Shown piece by piece: positions 46,412 to 60,600 of a stretch of 64,000 nucleotides of DNA. The translations under genes and the position numbers were made by a program. The DNA is from Endomychus coccineus (lineage: Eukaryota; Arthropoda; Insecta; Coleoptera; Endomychidae). The notes under the pieces were generated by a model, which was not told where the DNA came from, made no database searches, and saw nothing but the letters and a program-made list of their open reading frames with translations. Location of the stretch: NCBI GenBank assembly GCA_958510875.1, contig OY294068.1, forward strand, positions 201,983,997-202,047,996, given 5' to 3'. The stretch's first letter is position 1; each line of letters begins with the position of its first letter.

Positions 46412-48140
46412 ATTGGAAATAGGTTACACTAACACATATGCTTATTATTTTCGTCTTAACGACCATCATCAGACGATGTATCAACGTCTAAAACGGGATT
46501 TCTTAAAATAGTCCAGTCAAATGGGTATTGGACCCGTAAATCATTGGGGAATGGATGAATGTTGATGAGACAAGGTGCATTCTCTTCAGAATGTCAGAAA
46601 AAAAGTTGACCACAAAAAGTAGCGCAAATTGTTTATAAACAATTTAATTAGCCCATTTTTGAGCTTACATAAAAATGCAAACAAAATTTTACCGTTTTTG
46701 ATCGGATAAAGACTATTTTTTGTTATAAACAATTTCTATTAACAAAATAGATGAATTCGAACAAAACTCGGACTTGAGGGTCGTTTTCGAATAAATTTGA
46801 TATTCTGAGTTTGATTTTATCGTCAATATCGTCGAATGTATATCCACAAATTTGCCAATTTGTTATAAACAAATTACGTTTATTATTATATATACGAATT
46901 TGACAAAAATGTCGAGTTTATAGTCGATGTCGGTTAATTTAGGCCTCTCTGAGTACGATTTTATTGCTATTATGGTCTTTAAAGCATTCTCATGGAAAAT
47001 TTTCAAAGCAAATTGGGAAAAAATAATAAAAATTTTGATGTTTTAGTATGACAAAGTATCAATAAATATATAAAATTTAACATATTAATTTTTTAAGGAA
47101 GTATGGGAAAGTTGTTATGGAAGGGAAAACAATTATTTAAAATTAGTGGTATGACATTTTTTTATTATATTAAGACTTAATACATTTCATCAATTTTGTC
47201 AAAAAAATCAAGTTTTGAGTGAGCATATTATATATAAATTAATAAGAATGTCATTTCTTTTTTCTTTATTTGTTAATAATAATTCAAAAATTTATGTATG
47301 CATTTAAAGACCATAATAGAAATAAAATCGTATTCAGAGGTCAAAATTATCCGAAAACAACTATAAACTCGATATTTTGATCTTATTCGTATATATAATA
47401 ATAAATATAATTTGTTTATAACAAATGAGCAAATTTGTGGGTATACATTCGACGATATTGACGATTAAATCGAGCTCAGAATACCAAAATTATCCGAAAA
47501 TGACCCTAAAGTCGGAGTTTTGGTCGAATTCATCTATTTTGTTAATAAATAAATTGTTTATAACAAAAAATTGTCTTTATCCGATCAAAAACAGTCAAAT
47601 TTTGCATTAATTTTTTTTTAAATGTAATATCAAAAGTGAGATAATTAAATTGTTATTCATTGTTTATGAGCAATATAAACAAATCTGAGCAACTTTATTG
47701 GTGGTCAACTTTCTTCTTACGACAGTATGAAGAGAATGCACTTTGTCCCATCAAAATCGATCCATTTTCCGAAAATTTACGGGTTTGGCCTATTTTTATA
47801 TCCATCGACTGCATTAAAACTAATTGTATCAAGCACAAAGCGTTCTGACCGCACCAATTTCAATTAATTCAATTTCCACGTCGCCGAAACGAACAGAAAC
47901 ACGAGTGATCGTTACAATTGTGTTACAATTTTGATTATTCGTGTTTCTGTTCGTTTCGGCTACGTGGGCATTTTTAATTGGAATTGGTGCGATAAGGACG
48001 CTTTGTGCTTGATACAATTAGTTTTAAGAAATCCCGTTTTAGACGTTGATACATTGTCTGACGATGGTCGTAAGACCGAAACGCACGTGAAGACGAAAAT
48101 AATAAGCATATGTATTAGTGTGACCTATTTCCCGAGAATT
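46412..48140. repeat. 1.7-kb giant inverted repeat (foldback element)
   Basis: The left arm (46412-46990) and the right arm (47300-48140) are inverted copies: aaataggttacactaacaca near 46421 returns as tattagtgtgacctattt near 48112, and the inner arm pairs through tatggtctttaaa / tttaaagaccata. The loop is ~47000-47300. Outer ends carry the hammerhead-containing repeat: the left core (46440-46470) has lost GAAAC; the right core (48058-48095, CUGACGA, U, GGUC-GUAA-GACC, GAAACGCACGU) is nearly whole but has G at the cleavage position. No coding content. Confidence 0.85.
47814..48026. repeat. Palindrome nested in the right arm of the foldback
   Basis: A ~213-bp palindrome: taattgtatcaagcacaaag at the left returns as ctttgtgcttgatacaatta, and cgaaacgaacagaaacacga returns as tcgtgtttctgttcgtttcg with one offset base. 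The left arm of the big foldback lacks it, so it is a later event. Confidence 0.75.
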
Positions 48141-48661
48141 TATATATAATTCATACCTGGGTCGAGAATCATTATTATTTAAAATGAATTAACTATAAAA
48201 TATCAAGAATCAAGTGCAGTGTGATCTATAAATATTGAATTCATGTCAGATTTCACAATTCAACTGATACTAACCTGATTTTATAAATGAAACGATATCC
48301 AAGATTTTATATTGGATATACACTGAGCAACACTGAAATCGGTACACGTCTCAATAGATCAGCTATAAGAGAAAGGCACAATCATAGCCTCCTGGTAAAC
48401 GCATCATCGACACTTCTATACACTGGGCGACAACGAAATTGTACTACAAATGGATACGGTTTAATGTTGACATATTGAAGACACCGATTTTGGACTCAAC
48501 CGACGAAATATTCATATCATAACGGAATATCTTGAAATCGACTTTAGAATGATTTTATGAATTGGGTAGACTTTTCAAATCATTTTCGGATCAATCAAGA
48601 ACGTTTCACGGCAACCCTGAATCCCTGTAATTAAAGATAAATACGAGTGTCTGTTTACATT

Positions 48662-51600
48662 TCACGTCTGTTTCGTTAAATTGGCAGTTTCAAGTCGGAT
48701 CTGCTCCAGGTCCTTGTTGACCCTAGTCAATTTAACGATGGTTTCTTTGGCCGACTCGACGTCCAGTTGCTCTTGAAGATTTCTAGATTCTCTTTCGGCC
48801 GCTCCCAAATCCGTCACCATCCTGATTATATCCGTACAATCGTCGCGCAAACAAGCCAACAGTTTGTAAGCGCGTCTCGAAGTTTCGTCGTGTTTTGCGT
48901 TCTGAAATCGAAACCGATCGGATTTTTACTTGGAAACAAGACGGAATTATCGTCAAATACCTGGAAGATCAGTTCGTCGGAAATGGTGAAGGAACGATCT
49001 ACTTGTCCGGTCAGATTGCTGATGTCCTTCTGGACTTCTCTGGTGTCTTTCAGTACGTTCTGTATCTCCAAATTCTGTTTCTTCACGTTACCAATGATTT
49101 CCATAATTCTTCGAGTGTAAGATGATCTGTAAGAGGACATTGGAAACGTACAAGACTTACTTTTGTATGGGGAAAACATACAAATGACGGACGCGGTCAA
49201 GTACCTTGGGGTAAGCCTACATAAAAGGCTGACCTTTGGGAAGCATCTGGATAAAACTACTAATAAAGCGATAAAGGGCCTATGGACATGTCGTCGTACA
49301 GTCGGAAGAACCAGGGGACTCACACCACGGTGGCTTTTTGATAGAATGATATAATCTATTGTACTATTGTAGGGTATTTTTGTATCTATAGGATATAAGC
49401 TCCGTTTAATAGATTCAAAATAATCCTATAATAAGTTTTGATTTATTCAAAATTGAAATTTGGCATTGGAGGATATATAAAAGAATGAATTAATGTATCT
49501 TGTGTTATTATAACATGTTGCCTAGAAACCTTAAATCATTTACTGTACGTGTACGAAACTCCAAGCGGCAAGGTCATCTGTTCTTAGATTTTCTCAAAGA
49601 AGGAAAAGATTTTCCGTTTTTGAGAAAATCGAAGAACAGATAGAGCCACGATCATAACTTAAAGCTTGTAAACCCTAAACTAACTTGTCAAAAGTTTATG
49701 GAACTAACCTGCGAAGATGACCTTGCCGCTTGGAGTTTCGTACACGTACAGTAAATTCGCTCGCACGCCGTTCATTGAGGTGGAGACTTGCTTAGTTCCT
49801 TATACCATCCCCTAATATTGAATTCACGTATATTCACTTACCTATTATTGGTTTTATTCAATTGTTGACATCTCTTGATCAAAATTTGTTCCAGAGCCTC
49901 TTTTTCTTTCAAATCCTTATACAAATTGTTACCCAAATCTTTCATATTTGTTAATTTATTTTGTTCCTTCTGTAATCTGAGTTCCTCAGCTGAAATATTG
50001 GTCTGCAATGATTTATATTCTTCCAATAAAGGTGTCTGAACCTGATTCCATTGGTTGGCAAGATCGACCAGGCGTTCATTGCCAGTTTTTACTAGTTTTT
50101 TTAATTTTGATAGGTTCTCTTCATTACTAATAACTGCTAAGGTTTTGGTTTTGATTTTCAATTTGGAAACTGTGGTTTTGAACATTTCCTCCTCTTTGTC
50201 TTTTGCAGTTTTTAGCTGGACAATGAAAATAATCAATGTTATCATGATGTTTTACCATCACAATTCAATTTATCAATGATAATGGACTGAATTATTGTTC
50301 CTAAACACATCATTATTATTATTAGATCACCAAATAATGTACAATGTTTCCATAGTTCATACTAATTAGCAAATAGTTACAACCATAGTCAAAGTACCGG
50401 GACATCAAAGTATCTTGGTCAAGGGTGGTTCTGGAATCTAAAACGTGTCTTTACTTGTGTCAAATTAATTAATTTGAAGTTTCTAAAAGTGCGAAATTTC
50501 GCAATTTTATACGAATGTTATAACACTCAGAAGTCTCTAGCACTTCAGACTCCGGGATTTTCACTTGGCCTATCGAAATTAGAAGGTTCGAATTATCTAA
50601 AAACATAATTGCATGAACGCCAGACGTCCTATGTAATTAGCTACGAACGAAATCCTTTTGACGTTTCCCTCGAGAAGCTCGCTACGCGTCAGTTGAGACC
50701 TGAGAGTACCTGCTTCTATTTTAACTAAATTTTCCTATTTAAACGGAATTTTTGGAAAAAAGAAGGGCCGTCGGGTGCGTATCGCGACTAAATCTAACTA
50801 CTTCTTTACTAATCACAAAGCTGTATTTGATGGCCTGTTGGTTAGGTTAGGTTAGGTTAGGTTAGGTTACACTATAGAAGTTGACCAAAATTTTTCCACT
50901 AAATATTGATTCGAATTCTAGGCATCATCAGGAACGTATTATATCGAAAAACTGACAGGAGGATATCTTCGTTCAGCTGATATGGCCTCCCACGTTTTAC
51001 ATGGGAAAGCATAGGGATTAAAATTCAATTGGCTTTAGATCGGCAACGGATTGATTGAGAAAAATTTTACGTCGAATAAAATCTTAGTTTTTCACGTACC
51101 TACCCAATGATGTCGATAACTCTAGCGAAAAAGGATAAAATTAATTTCCTCCTAAGAGCAAAGGTACATGGTTTGATTGACAAAATTTTTTCCAAATCGT
51201 TTCCTAAAATTTACCTTCCGATAAAGTTCGCTTTTGAAAGTTGGATGTCATAGTCTCGAGCGAAATTGCTTCATTCGCTATCGAGGAAAAAAAATTTGAA
51301 ATTGAGAATTTTGAAATAAAAATATTTTTTTTCTCCTAAACTATGAAAGTTAGCGAACTGAAACTTTGATTGTTATCCGTTTCATCATGAATACTATCAA
51401 ATGATGAAATGTGAATTTTTCAGAATTTTGCAATTTTTTTTCCAAGTCTGTCATCATACAGGGGTCCCTGGCATAAGAGGTGCAGTTATCTGACTTAAGA
51501 AACCAATCTTGGCATGCATGTAGCCGATTCATGTACCTGCAGAATGACGTCAAATATGACCAGATCGAATGATAAAGAGCCGAGAAAAAAATTTATTTCC

Positions 51601-54600
51601 TCTCATATCTAAAATATACTCAAATAATGTCAAAGCTTAATTTCATAAATCATAAGGTGTGCGTGTAACTGACTTGAGGAATTATTTTTGGCACACGTGT
51701 AGAAGGGATATTTAGCTATGTAAAAATATGAAAAACGGCTGAATCGTATCATACGTAAGAGTGCAAAATCATATTTTCTCTGATGTCTAGAATATACTCA
51801 AATAATGACAGAACTGTATATGTAACGTTCGATAACGAGTGGCATAAGTGGTGCAGTTATCTGACTTAAGAAACCAATCTTGGCATGCATGTAGCCGATT
51901 CATGTACCTGCAGAATGACGTCAAATATGACCAGATCGAATGATAAAGAGCCGAGAAAAAAATTTATTTCCTCTCATATCTAAAATATACTCAAATAATG
52001 TCAAAGCTTAATTTCATAAATCATAAGGTGTGCGTGTAACTGACTTGAGGAATTATTTTTGGCACACGTGTAGAAGGGATATTTAGCTATGTAAAAATAT
52101 GAAAAACGGCTGAATCGTATCATACGTAAGAGTGCAAAATCATATTTTCTCTGATGTCTAGAATATACTCAAATAATGACAGAACTGTATATGTAACGTT
52201 CGATAACGAGTGGCATAAGTGGTGCAGTTATCTGACTTAAGAAACCAATCTTGGCATGCATGTAGCCGATTCATGTACCTGCAGAATGACGTCAAATATG
52301 ACCAGATCGAATGATAAAGAGCCGAGAAAAAAATTTATTTCCTCTCATATCTAAAATATACTCAAATAATGTCAAAGCTTAATTTCATAAATCATAAGGT
52401 GTGCGTGTAACTGACTTGAGGAATTATTTTTGGCACACGTGTAGAAGGGATATTTAGCTATGTAAAAATATGAAAAACGGCTGAATCGTATCATACGTAA
52501 GAGTGCAAAATCATATTTTCTCTGATGTCTAGAATATACTCAAATAATGACAGAACTGTATATGTAACGTTCGATAACGAGTGGCATAAGTGGTGCAGTT
52601 ATCTGACTTAAGAAACCAATCTTGGCATGCATGTAGCCGATTCATGTACCTGCAGAATGACGTCAAATATGACCAGATCGAATGATAAAGAGCCGAGAAA
52701 AAAATTTATTTCCTCTCATATCTAAAATATACTCAAATAATGTCAAAGCTTAATTTCATAAATAATAAGGTGTGCGTGTAACTGACTTGAGGAATTATTT
52801 TTGGCACACGTGTAGAAGGGATATTTAGCTATGTAAAAATATGAAAAACGGCTGAATCGTATCATACGTAAGAGTGCAAAATCATATTTTCTCTGATGTC
52901 TAGAATATACTCAAATAATGACAGAACTGTATATGTAACGTTCGATAACGAGTGGCATAAGTGGTGCAGTTATCTGACTTAAGAAACCAATCTTGGCATG
53001 CATGTAGCCGATTCATGTACCTGCAGAATGACGTCAAATATGACCAGATCGAATGATAAAGAGCCGAGAAAAAAATTTATTTCCTCTCATATCTAAAATA
53101 TACTCAAATAATGTCAAAGCTTAATTTCATAAATAATAAGGTGTGCGTGTAACTGACTTGAGGAATTATTTTTGGCACACGTGTAGAAGGGATATTTAGC
53201 TATGTAAAAATATGAAAAACGGCTGAATCGTATCATACGTAAGAGTGCAAAATCATATTTTCTCTGATGTCTAGAATATACTCAAATAATGACAGAACTG
53301 TATATGTAACGTTCGATAACGAGTGGCATAAGTGGTGCAGTTATCTGACTTAAGAAACCAATCTTGGCATGCATGTAGCCGATTCATGTACCTGCAGAAT
53401 GACGTCAAATATGACCAGATCGAATGATAAAGAGCCGAGAAAAAAATTTATTTCCTCTCATATCTAAAATATACTCAAATAATGTCAAAGCTTAATTTCA
53501 TAAATCATAAGGTGTGCGTGTAACTGACTTGAGGAATTATTTTTGGCACACGTGTAGAAGGGATATTTAGCTATGTAAAAATATGAAAAACGGCTGAATC
53601 GTATCATACGTAAGAGTGCAAAATCATATTTTCTCTGATGTCTAGAATATACTCAAATAATGACAGAACTGTATATGTAACGTTCGATAACGAGTGGCAT
53701 AAGTGGTGCAGTTATCTGACTTAAGAAACCAATCTTGGCATGCATGTAGCCGATTCATGTACCTGCAGAATGACGTCAAATATGACCAGATCGAATGATA
53801 AAGAGCCGAGAAAAAAATTTATTTCCTCTCATATCTAAAATATACTCAAATAATGTCAAAGCTTAATTTCATAAATCATAAGGTGTGCGTGTAACTGACT
53901 TGAGGAATTATTTTTGGCACACGTGTAGAAGGGATATTTAGCTATGTAAAAATATGAAAAACGGCTGAATCGTATCATACGTAAGAGTGCAAAATCATAT
54001 TTTCTCTGATGTCTAGAATATACTCAAATAATGACAGAACTGTATATGTAACGTTCGATAACGAGTGGCATAAGTGGTGCAGTTATCTGACTTAAGAAAC
54101 CAATCTTGGCATGCATGTAGCCGATTCATGTACCTGCAGAATGACGTCAAATATGACCAGATCGAATGATAAAGAGCCGAGAAAAAAATTTATTTCCTCT
54201 CATATCTAAAATATACTCAAATAATGTCAAAGCTTAATTTCATAAATCATAAGGTGTGCGTGTAACTGACTTGAGGAATTATTTTTGGCACACGTGTAGA
54301 AGGGATATTTAGCTATGTAAAAATATGAAAAACGGCTGAATCGTATCATACGTAAGAGTGCAAAATCATATTTTCTCTGATGTCTAGAATATACTCAAAT
54401 AATGACAGAACTGTATATGTAACGTTCGATAACGAGTGGCATAAGTGGTGCAGTTATCTGACTTAAGAAACCAATCTTGGCATGCATGTAGCCGATTCAT
54501 GTACCTGCAGAATGACGTCAAATATGACCAGATCGAATGATAAAGAGCCGAGAAAAAAATTTATTTCCTCTCATATCTAAAATATACTCAAATAATGTCA

Positions 54601-57600
54601 AAGCTTAATTTCATAAATCATAAGGTGTGCGTGTAACTGACTTGAGGAATTATTTTTGGCACACGTGTAGAAGGGATATTTAGCTATGTAAAAATATGAA
54701 AAACGGCTGAATCGTATCATACGTAAGAGTGCAAAATCATATTTTCTCTGATGTCTAGAATATACTCAAATAATGACAGAACTGTATATGTAACGTTCGA
54801 TAACGAGTGGCATAAGTGGTGCAGTTATCTGACTTAAGAAACCAATCTTGGCATGCATGTAGCCGATTCATGTACCTGCAGAATGACGTCAAATATGACC
54901 AGATCGAATGATAAAGAGCCGAGAAAAAAATTTATTTCCTCTCATATCTAAAATATACTCAAATAATGTCAAAGCTTAATTTCATAAATCATAAGGTGTG
55001 CGTGTAACTGACTTGAGGAATTATTTTTGGCACACGTGTAGAAGGGATATTTAGCTATGTAAAAATATGAAAAACGGCTGAATCGTATCATACGTAAGAG
55101 TGCAAAATCATATTTTCTCTGATGTCTAGAATATACTCAAATAATGACAGAACTGTATATGTAACGTTCGATAACGAGTGGCATAAGTGGTGCAGTTATC
55201 TGACTTAAGAAACCAATCTTGGCATGCATGTAGCCGATTCATGTACCTGCAGAATGACGTCAAATATGACCAGATCGAATGATAAAGAGCCGAGAAAAAA
55301 ATTTATTTCCTCTCATATCTAAAATATACTCAAATAATGTCAAAGCTTAATTTCATAAATAATAAGGTGTGCGTGTAACTGACTTGAGGAATTATTTTTG
55401 GCACACGTGTAGAAGGGATATTTAGCTATGTAAAAATATGAAAAACGGCTGAATCGTATCATACGTAAGAGTGCAAAATCATATTTTCTCTGATGTCTAG
55501 AATATACTCAAATAATGACAGAACTGTATATGTAACGTTCGATAACGAGTGGCATAAGTGGTGCAGTTATCTGACTTAAGAAACCAATCTTGGCATGCAT
55601 GTAGCCGATTCATGTACCTGCAGAATGACGTCAAATATGACCAGATCGAATGATAAAGAGCCGAGAAAAAAATTTATTTCCTCTCATATCTAAAATATAC
55701 TCAAATAATGTCAAAGCTTAATTTCATAAATAATAAGGTGTGCGTGTAACTGACTTGAGGAATTATTTTTGGCACACGTGTAGAAGGGATATTTAGCTAT
55801 GTAAAAATATGAAAAACGGCTGAATCGTATCATACGTAAGAGTGCAAAATCATATTTTCTCTGATGTCTAGAATATACTCAAATAATGACAGAACTGTAT
55901 ATGTAACGTTCGATAACGAGTGGCATAAGTGGTGCAGTTATCTGACTTAAGAAACCAATCTTGGCATGCATGTAGCCGATTCATGTACCTGCAGAATGAC
56001 GTCAAATATGACCAGATCGAATGATAAAGAGCCGAGAAAAAAATTTATTTCCTCTCATATCTAAAATATACTCAAATAATGTCAAAGCTTAATTTCATAA
56101 ATCATAAGGTGTGCGTGTAACTGACTTGAGGAATTATTTTTGGCACACGTGTAGAAGGGATATTTAGCTATGTAAAAATATGAAAAACGGCTGAATCGTA
56201 TCATACGTAAGAGTGCAAAATCATATTTTCTCTGATGTCTAGAATATACTCAAATAATGACAGAACTGTATATGTAACGTTCGATAACGAGTGGCATAAG
56301 TGGTGCAGTTATCTGACTTAAGAAACCAATCTTGGCATGCATGTAGCCGATTCATGTACCTGCAGAATGACGTCAAATATGACCAGATCGAATGATAAAG
56401 AGCCGAGAAAAAAATTTATTTCCTCTCATATCTAAAATATACTCAAATAATGTCAAAGCTTAATTTCATAAATCATAAGGTGTGCGTGTAACTGACTTGA
56501 GGAATTATTTTTGGCACACGTGTAGAAGGGATATTTAGCTATGTAAAAATATGAAAAACGGCTGAATCGTATCATACGTAAGAGTGCAAAATCATATTTT
56601 CTCTGATGTCTAGAATATACTCAAATAATGACAGAACTGTATATGTAACGTTCGATAACGAGTGGCATAAGTGGTGCAGTTATCTGACTTAAGAAACCAA
56701 TCTTGGCATGCATGTAGCCGATTCATGTACCTGCAGAATGACGTCAAATATGACCAGATCGAATGATAAAGAGCCGAGAAAAAAATTTATTTCCTCTCAT
56801 ATCTAAAATATACTCAAATAATGTCAAAGCTTAATTTCATAAATAATAAGGTGTGCGTGTAACTGACTTGAGGAATTATTTTTGGCACACGTGTAGAAGG
56901 GATATTTAGCTATGTAAAAATATGAAAAACGGCTGAATCGTATCATACGTAAGAGTGCAAAATCATATTTTCTCTGATGTCTAGAATATACTCAAATAAT
57001 GACAGAACTGTATATGTAACGTTCGATAACGAGTGGCATAAGTGGTGCAGTTATCTGACTTAAGAAACCAATCTTGGCATGCATGTAGCCGATTCATGTA
57101 CCTGCAGAATGACGTCAAATATGACCAGATCGAATGATAAAGAGCCGAGAAAAAAATTTATTTCCTCTCATATCTAAAATATACTCAAATAATGTCAAAG
57201 CTTAATTTCATAAATCATAAGGTGTGCGTGTAACTGACTTGAGGAATTATTTTTGGCACACGTGTAGAAGGGATATTTAGCTATGTAAAAATATGAAAAA
57301 CGGCTGAATCGTATCATACGTAAGAGTGCAAAATCATATTTTCTCTGATGTCTAGAATATACTCAAATAATGACAGAACTGTATATGTAACGTTCGATAA
57401 CGAGTGGCATAAGTGGTGCAGTTATCTGACTTAAGAAACCAATCTTGGCATGCATGTAGCCGATTCATGTACCTGCAGAATGACGTCAAATATGACCAGA
57501 TCGAATGATAAAGAGCCGAGAAAAAAATTTATTTCCTCTCATATCTAAAATATACTCAAATAATGTCAAAGCTTAATTTCATAAATAATAAGGTGTGCGT

Positions 57601-60600
57601 GTAACTGACTTGAGGAATTATTTTTGGCACACGTGTAGAAGGGATATTTAGCTATGTAAAAATATGAAAAACGGCTGAATCGTATCATACGTAAGAGTGC
57701 AAAATCATATTTTCTCTGATGTCTAGAATATACTCAAATAATGACAGAACTGTATATGTAACGTTCGATAACGAGTGGCATAAGTGGTGCAGTTATCTGA
57801 CTTAAGAAACCAATCTTGGCATGCATGTAGCCGATTCATGTACCTGCAGAATGACGTCAAATATGACCAGATCGAATGATAAAGAGCCGAGAAAAAAATT
57901 TATTTCCTCTCATATCTAAAATATACTCAAATAATGTCAAAGCTTAATTTCATAAATAATAAGGTGTGCGTGTAACTGACTTGAGGAATTATTTTTGGCA
58001 CACGTGTAGAAGGGATATTTAGCTATGTAAAAATATGAAAAACGGCTGAATCGTATCATACGTAAGAGTGCAAAATCATATTTTCTCTGATGTCTAGAAT
58101 ATACTCAAATAATGACAGAACTGTATATGTAACGTTCGATAACGAGTGGCATAAGTGGTGCAGTTATCTGACTTAAGAAACCAATCTTGGCATGCATGTA
58201 GCCGATTCATGTACCTGCAGAATGACGTCAAATATGACCAGATCGAATGATAAAGAGCCGAGAAAAAAATTTATTTCCTCTCATATCTAAAATATACTCA
58301 AATAATGTCAAAGCTTAATTTCATAAATAATAAGGTGTGCGTGTAACTGACTTGAGGAATTATTTTTGGCACACGTGTAGAAGGGATATTTAGCTATGTA
58401 AAAATATGAAAAACGGCTGAATCGTATCATACGTAAGAGTGCAAAATCATATTTTCTCTGATGTCTAGAATATACTCAAATAATGACAGAACTGTATATG
58501 TAACGTTCGATAACGAGTGGCATAAGTGGTGCAGTTATCTGACTTAAGAAACCAATCTTGGCATGCATGTAGCCGATTCATGTACCTGCAGAATGACGTC
58601 AAATATGACCAGATCGAATGATAAAGAGCCGAGAAAAAAATTTATTTCCTCTCATATCTAAAATATACTCAAATAATGTCAAAGCTTAATTTCATAAATA
58701 ATAAGGTGTGCGTGTAACTGACTTGAGGAATTATTTTTGGCACACGTGTAGAAGGGATATTTAGCTATGTAAAAATATGAAAAACGGCTGAATCGTATCA
58801 TACGTAAGAGTGCAAAATCATATTTTCTCTGATGTCTAGAATATACTCAAATAATGACAGAACTGTATATGTAACGTTCGATAACGAGTGGCATAAGTGG
58901 TGCAGTTATCTGACTTAAGAAACCAATCTTGGCATGCATGTAGCCGATTCATGTACCTGCAGAATGACGTCAAATATGACCAGATCGAATGATAAAGAGC
59001 CGAGAAAAAAATTTATTTCCTCTCATATCTAAAATATACTCAAATAATGTCAAAGCTTAATTTCATAAATAATAAGGTGTGCGTGTAACTGACTTGAGGA
59101 ATTATTTTTGGCACACGTGTAGAAGGGATATTTAGCTATGTAAAAATATGAAAAACGGCTGAATCGTATCATACGTAAGAGTGCAAAATCATATTTTCTC
59201 TGATGTCTAGAATATACTCAAATAATGACAGAACTGTATATGTAACGTTCGATAACGAGTGGCATAAGTGGTGCAGTTATCTGACTTAAGAAACCAATCT
59301 TGGCATGCATGTAGCCGATTCATGTACCTGCAGAATGACGTCAAATATGACCAGATCGAATGATAAAGAGCCGAGAAAAAAATTTATTTCCTCTCATATC
59401 TAAAATATACTCAAATAATGTCAAAGCTTAATTTCATAAATAATAAGGTGTGCGTGTAACTGACTTGAGGAATTATTTTTGGCACACGTGTAGAAGGGAT
59501 ATTTAGCTATGTAAAAATATGAAAAACGGCTGAATCGTATCATACGTAAGAGTGCAAAATCATATTTTCTCTGATGTCTAGAATATACTCAAATAATGAC
59601 AGAACTGTATATGTAACGTTCGATAACGAGTGGCATAAGTGGTGCAGTTATCTGACTTAAGAAACCAATCTTGGCATGCATGTAGCCGATTCATGTACCT
59701 GCAGAATGACGTCAAATATGACCAGATCGAATGATAAAGAGCCGAGAAAAAAATTTATTTCCTCTCATATCTAAAATATACTCAAATAATGTCAAAGCTT
59801 AATTTCATAAATAATAAGGTGTGCGTGTAACTGACTTGAGGAATTATTTTTGGCACACGTGTAGAAGGGATATTTAGCTATGTAAAAATATGAAAAACGG
59901 CTGAATCGTATCATACGTAAGAGTGCAAAATCATATTTTCTCTGATGTCTAGAATATACTCAAATAATGACAGAACTGTATATGTAACGTTCGATAACGA
60001 GTGGCATAAGTGGTGCAGTTATCTGACTTAAGAAACCAATCTTGGCATGCATGTAGCCGATTCATGTACCTGCAGAATGACGTCAAATATGACCAGATCG
60101 AATGATAAAGAGCCGAGAAAAAAATGTATTTCCTCTCATATCTAAAATATACTCAAATAATGTCAAAGCTTAATTTCATAAATAATAAGGTGTGCGTGTA
60201 ACTGACTTGAGGAATTATTTTTGGCACACGTGTAGAAGGGATATTTAGCTATGTAAAAATATGAAAAACGGCTGAATCGTATCATACGTAAGAGTGCAAA
60301 ATCATATTTTCTCTGATGTCTAGAATATACTCAAATAATGACAGAACTGTATATGTAACGTTCGATAACGAGTGGCATAAGTGGTGCAGTTATCTGACTT
60401 AAGAAACCAATCTTGGCATGCATGTAGCCGATTCATGTACCTGCAGAATGACGTCAAATATGACCAGATCGAATCATAAATGAGCTTGAAAAAAAATCAT
60501 TCCTCTCATGTCTGATAAATACTTGACTAATCACAAAGCTGTATTTGATGGCCTGTTGGTTAGGTTACACTATAGAAGTTGACCAAAATTTTTCCACTAA

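Noticed and set aside
48767..49125. Plus-strand frames opposite CCDC22 exons 5 and 6
   Set aside because: They are antisense shadows of the coding exons.
50905..50960. CUGAUGAUGCC on the minus strand of the direct repeat, as another hammerhead core
   Set aside because: No GAAAC follows and no convincing stem I or II could be drawn.
51441..60475. CRISPR-like array
   Set aside because: Units are contiguous and identical with no variable spacers, in a eukaryotic intron; it is a satellite.
51441..60475. Hammerhead ribozyme inside the 371-bp satellite, as in some amphibian and schistosome satellites
   Set aside because: I read both strands of the unit and found no CUGANGA...GAAA pair with stems.
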